DNA of 64,000 bases from Cladocopium goreaui. Its lineage: Eukaryota > Sar > Dinophyceae > Suessiales > Symbiodiniaceae. The stretch is taken from assembly GCA_947184155.2 (NCBI GenBank), contig CAMXCT020006582.1, positions 139,001 to 203,000 on the forward strand, written 5' to 3'. Positions 60,483-64,000 of the stretch are shown one piece after another. The translations under genes were made by a program, and so were the position numbers. Under the pieces are notes generated by a model, which saw nothing but the letters and a program-made list of their open reading frames with translations, was not told the DNA's origin and searched no databases. The first letter of the stretch is position 1; every line of letters begins with the position of its first letter.

Positions 60483-61004
60483 TTAAAACATGTCATTTAG
60501 CATGTCTCGTTTTCGTTCCAGCAAAAAAGGGCTAGGCTTGGCACATTCAGGGAGGAAGCCCAGCTGCATCTGATGAGCAAACCTCGAATTCAGGTGCCAG
60601 GCCAGGAATGGACAGACACTGTGCATGCTAGAGACATGTAAATACTGTATGGTAATGCGGTACCAATATTTAACTGAAAACATCCCATTAGCCAACCACT
60701 TGGTGATGCTCTATTCTTGGGTTTGCCATATCAAGCTGCTCAATTCTCTATTGATTTGCTCATCTATAAGGATGAATTCATCCATCAATCAATCAACTAG
60801 CAGAAAATGTGTAGACTTAATCAGACAACAATCCATGCATCATCAGGGAACATGATCATACCGTCCATCACATCATCATGTGTTGGCGTATATTGACGTT
60901 CATGACCCCAACCCATGTCGCGTAGTAGAAGCCCACTTTCAACTAGCAACTCCTTTAAGTTCAAATCAACATACAATCATATTGCGCACAATATTCTCTG
61001 CACG

Positions 61005-61150
61005 CAAAGAATCCGCCATTTCATGGTCCGTTCAGCGTTCGCCAAGCCATGTCCCGTTACAAGGACCCACACACTGGCCATCCCGTCTCCACGTGGGCAG
61101 CATGCAAGAAGTACTTCATGTTCGAGTACCTGGCAGGGTCCAGGGTGTGA
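61005..61150. CDS. Coding-like island, strand undecided
   Basis: The minus frame HTLDPARYSNMKYFLHAAHV then ETGWP (GT donor) has about 80% G/C third positions and a T-rich tract upstream. The plus frame AMSRYKDPHTGHPVSTWAAC then KKYFMFEYLAGSR (GTGTGA donor) has about 74%. Flanking islands are minus, which tips the balance slightly. Confidence 0.35.
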
Positions 61151-61518
61151 CATCGCAAAAATCGGCGAAAAAAACCCAGCTGGATGCCCCATCAATTTTG
61201 CCATGTGAAAAACCCGATTTTCTCACAACTTCCCACAAAAAGAAACCGAAAACATAGCGTTCATAGGGAAACACACTGCCGTGTCATGACCCCGACTCTT
61301 CGCCCTACAACTGAGCCGGTTTCACGTCTTCCACTGCACGTTGCTGTTGTTGAACTCCAAGTCGTCCTGGGTCGCCACCTGCGGCACAAGTTTCACTGTT
61401 GTAGACGTGGATTAAAAAATGACCATCCAAGCAGAATATGTTGGTTTATCTATGTTTATCTGAATAACTGACTTATCGTAACTTATGATCCAAAATCTCT
61501 TTATCATCCACTTCTCAC

Positions 61519-61665
61519 CCAAAAACTCTCCAAACTCCATGTCTTCCTCATCGGTGAGGAAGACAAAATGCCCCAACAAACCTCCGTGTTCTCGCATTTG
61601 CTTCAGGCGGGGCACCCAAAACAGTATAGACGATATCTCCAGTAGAAGTTCGTAGTGGAACAAAA
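61519..61665 (-). CDS. Exon of an unidentified protein
   Basis: The minus frame reads LLLEISSILFWVPRLKQMRE, HGGLLGHFVFLTDEED, MEFGEFL and ends at a GTGAGA donor with phase 1. It is hydrophobic then acidic, with no family recognised. The upper border is uncertain. Confidence 0.4.
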
Positions 61666-61904
61666 AAGTCACTGGTTGGTGGTAGCAATTCCCCCCCAGG
61701 ATCATGTTATATAGTCATCGGGGATTCTCCTCCCATTTGGGTTCTTAAAATGGGGATTCCCCAAAACCATAGGTCTCAAATGTCAAAATAGATCAAACAT
61801 AGTCTAAGTTTGGATGATTTGGGGTAACCCCCATGACTTAGGAAACCTCCACCATATGTTGGAACCTTTAAGAAAAAAAAACTGGGTGGAGCCAGTGCCT
61901 TCTC

Positions 61905-61951
61905 AGATAGCTGCGCCAGCACCACCTCGTACCACACTCCAAAGGGTACGG
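61905..61951 (-). CDS. Short exon, phase-compatible with 62745-62603
   Basis: After acceptor GCGCCTTAG the minus frame reads VPFGVWYEVVLAQLSEKA. It begins with the two bases needed to complete the phase-1 codon left by the exon at 62603. The donor is undetermined. Confidence 0.4.
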
Positions 61952-62602
61952 CTAAGGCGCCGCGCCGGCCCAACCTCGGTGGAAGGTTCCCATAGTCATG
62001 CGGGTATCCCAGTAGCCAGATGGTTTCTATGGAAAATCCTATGGTTTGTGGTTGGCCTACCCCTCTGAAAAATGATGGAGTGAAAGTCAGTTGGGATTAT
62101 GACATTCCCAACTGAATGGAAAAATAATCCAAATGTTCCAAACCACCAACCAAACATGGATGATAGGATGATAACTAGGGGTAGAGAGCATGACTTAGGA
62201 AGCCTCCATATGTTTACCATGAAAAATATAGGGCTGGAAAATGCAAATCTTCTCACTCAATTCTCCGGAATCTACCAATGACTTGATGATTTCAATCATA
62301 GTGGTGTTTTTACTGGCTAAGACGGCTAAGATTCTCCAACGAATTTTGCCCCAACCACCCAAGAAAAATTATGGTCCCCTGCTAATTACCTTGTGCTGGT
62401 TGGTATATGTCACGATTGAAAGCAGTACGCCTTAAACAATCCCCAGGTTGTTTCCCACGGTGGGAAGCATCTGCAAATGGATGAAAAAACGACGCTAAAC
62501 CGCTAAACATTCATCATTGCTATCATCCAACTACAGCAGTTTCCCCAATTCACCCATCAACATCACAACATCATGATTCCCACCCCACAATGCGAAACTC
62601 AC

Positions 62603-62745
62603 CAATCCCCGGCCATCCCCGGCCACAGGTCCCGCGCGGACTCATCCCATCCCACTGCCGGAAGACCGAGAAGACCTCCTCCCTGGTCCCCCCACAGGCC
62701 GCGGCGCGCCGGGCCGCGCCGGCAAAGGCCGGGGCCTCGGCGACG
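62603..62745 (-). CDS. GC-rich exon of an unidentified protein
   Basis: The minus exon (acceptor CCAATTTTAG, consensus donor GTGAGT) reads VAEAPAFAGAARRAAACGGT, REEVFSVFRQWDGMSPRG. Almost 90% of third positions are G/C. An alanine-rich segment is followed by an amphipathic helix; no family is recognised. It probably heads the minus-strand series continuing to 61951 and perhaps to 57.9 kb. Confidence 0.5.
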
Positions 62746-63656
62746 CTAAAATTGGGGCGGAGCTTAGTGGCCAAAATGGGGAATGGAACCACCCATAACC
62801 AGCCAATGTATGGATTTAACATGATTTAACGTGATTCAACATGATTGAACCAACCAAAAATAAGGATTTAAACAGCCAACATGAGGATTTAGAGGGAATT
62901 TTGTCAACAGGAATGAGGACAACAACGTATATAGAGTATTGGGTTGTACAATGGGTGGGCATAAAACCAACCGTAATGCAGAGAGAATCAAGATATGATG
63001 GGGACGGAAAAAGGATATGATCAACGATATGATATATGATATGACTGTGTCCAAAAAGGGTGGATCACCCAATTTCTAGCCGCTAGCCATGCAAGAATGT
63101 GGAAAGTGGTATTTCGAAACAAGTGTTTTCTGGGGGCAAGGTAAAACCCAGGTTTGACAGTTGGAACTTCCAATATTTTTCTGGTACTGGACAAAATTTG
63201 GGAAGGTTGGCAGTGGCAAAGGTGTGGAAGATTCTACATGGATTCCTTGCGGGTTTTCGGGAGGTCCTGGAACAGGCAGAAAGTGCCAAGCCTCCCCATC
63301 TTCAGCATGGTTTGGGTTTCTGTTTCATCTGCTGCAGCTTAGGAACGCCATAGATGTCATTTTCCTGGTCCTGACAAAGCCTCAGTCGTGCCATTGGTGG
63401 CATCACAGGGTGCCCTCTCCCTGTAAAAAATGTGTGGTACGATGTGGTACGCCTTTGTAATTGATCACGGAAACGTTTTGGGTTCGATGTTAGTTTGCAG
63501 GAAGTTACATACCACAAGGTCGTTTGAGGTTTTGGGAACCCCAAACAACTGGCATAAAGGCTTGGCATGGCCCAAATAGATTCGCACACCACAGTGGTCT
63601 TTCTAAGGATCCAAATGCAATGATCAACATCCAAAGGGTCACAAAGAAAAAACAAC
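62746..63656. other. Weak coding-like patches only
   Basis: Patches at 63205-63330 and 63305-63420 are open on the minus strand (LRLCQDQENDIYGVPKLQQM) and the plus strand (LAVAKVWKILHGFLAGF). Splice borders could not be fixed. The rest is AT-rich. Confidence 0.35.
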
Positions 63657-63762
63657 TACCCCCTGGTAAATTAACATAGACCCTGAACATCACCAATGTT
63701 TAATGGAAACGAGTCTTCCAACCCGATGACTGCCAGGGTCTATGTTAATATACCAGAGGGTA
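63657..63762. mobile_element. MITE-like element, CCCTGA-core subfamily
   Basis: TACCCCCTGGTAAATTAACA to GTTAATATACCAGAGGGTA. It shares the core GATGACTGCCAGGGTC with the copy at 7229-7339. TA dinucleotides bound both ends. Confidence 0.9.
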
Positions 63763-64000
63763 TATAGGTACTGGAATTTCACATATGTCACTAAAGACCT
63801 CAACCCGTGATAACCCGTGTAGCTATGGAGCACAGTACACTGCCAAAGTTTGGCATGGAACTGGGACAATGAGGTGTAATGAGGTCAAGTTGAAATGACT
63901 TGAACCAAGAAAATGACCAATTTCTGGCTATCTATGTCCAATCCCAGGTATGGCTACTCATCAAATTCCGAACGAAACCTCTCCGGTTCGCCAAGCTGAT

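Noticed and set aside
1..64000. Search for a spliced-leader (DinoSL) relic, tRNA, rRNA or CRISPR array
   Set aside because: No convincing 22-nt leader relic, cloverleaf, rRNA core or regularly spaced identical repeats with unique spacers were seen by eye; the tandem arrays have no spacers.

Overview
The window reads as nuclear DNA of a dinoflagellate, most likely a Symbiodiniaceae/Suessiales-type alga. This is inferred from gene structure and was not tested by any search. Four genes could be rebuilt exon by exon on the minus strand. Their introns all end in AG but mostly begin with GC or GA rather than GT, which is a known dinoflagellate peculiarity. Exons are short (20 to 140 nt, with a few longer), GC-rich and rich in G/C at third codon positions. 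They float as islands in AT-rich DNA that is crowded with microsatellites, tandem arrays and a roughly 105-bp palindromic MITE-like element present about 25 times. None of these genes could be called from single long ORFs, because nearly every long ORF here is a shadow or a translated repeat.

Layout. At 1-4.9 kb (minus) lies the helicase core of a DEAD-box RNA helicase of the DDX5/Dbp2 type, cut off by the left window edge. At 6.07-8.25 kb (minus) is a five-exon gene for an unrecognised protein of about 200 residues. A 33-bp satellite (8.4-9.8 kb) sits just upstream of its start. From 10 to 31 kb the DNA is mainly repeats: a MITE-derived tandem array (12.1-13.2 kb), three and a half tandem copies of a 1.5-2.1 kb unit (14.2-19.9 kb) and a cluster of short CTCTATAAAATG motifs (20.8-21.3 kb). 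Scattered exon-like islands also occur here, some on the plus strand (P-type-ATPase-like piece at 13.2 kb, two phase-matched exons at 24.5-24.8 kb) and one hotdog-thioesterase-like piece on the minus strand (28.5 kb).

At 31.1-45.7 kb (minus) lies a practically complete ALG2 gene (GDP-mannose dolichol-oligosaccharide mannosyltransferase, N-glycan assembly) in 22 exons. A complete six-exon gene for an FBH1-like UvrD-type DNA helicase (38.6-41.7 kb, same strand) is nested in its 4.4-kb ninth intron. One ALG2 exon carries an apparent +1 frameshift.

From 45.7 to 64 kb there are more repeats (0.4-kb tandem family at 47.6-50.7 kb, tetranucleotide runs, a ctaca-rich satellite). There is also an ankyrin-repeat exon pair (minus, 53.5-54.6 kb) and a series of minus-strand exon islands (57.2-62.8 kb) that may form one unidentified gene. 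The rebuilt genes have unrelated housekeeping roles (RNA remodelling, ER glycosylation, DNA repair), and nothing suggests an operon or shared pathway. No rRNA, tRNA, CRISPR array or spliced-leader relic was recognised.
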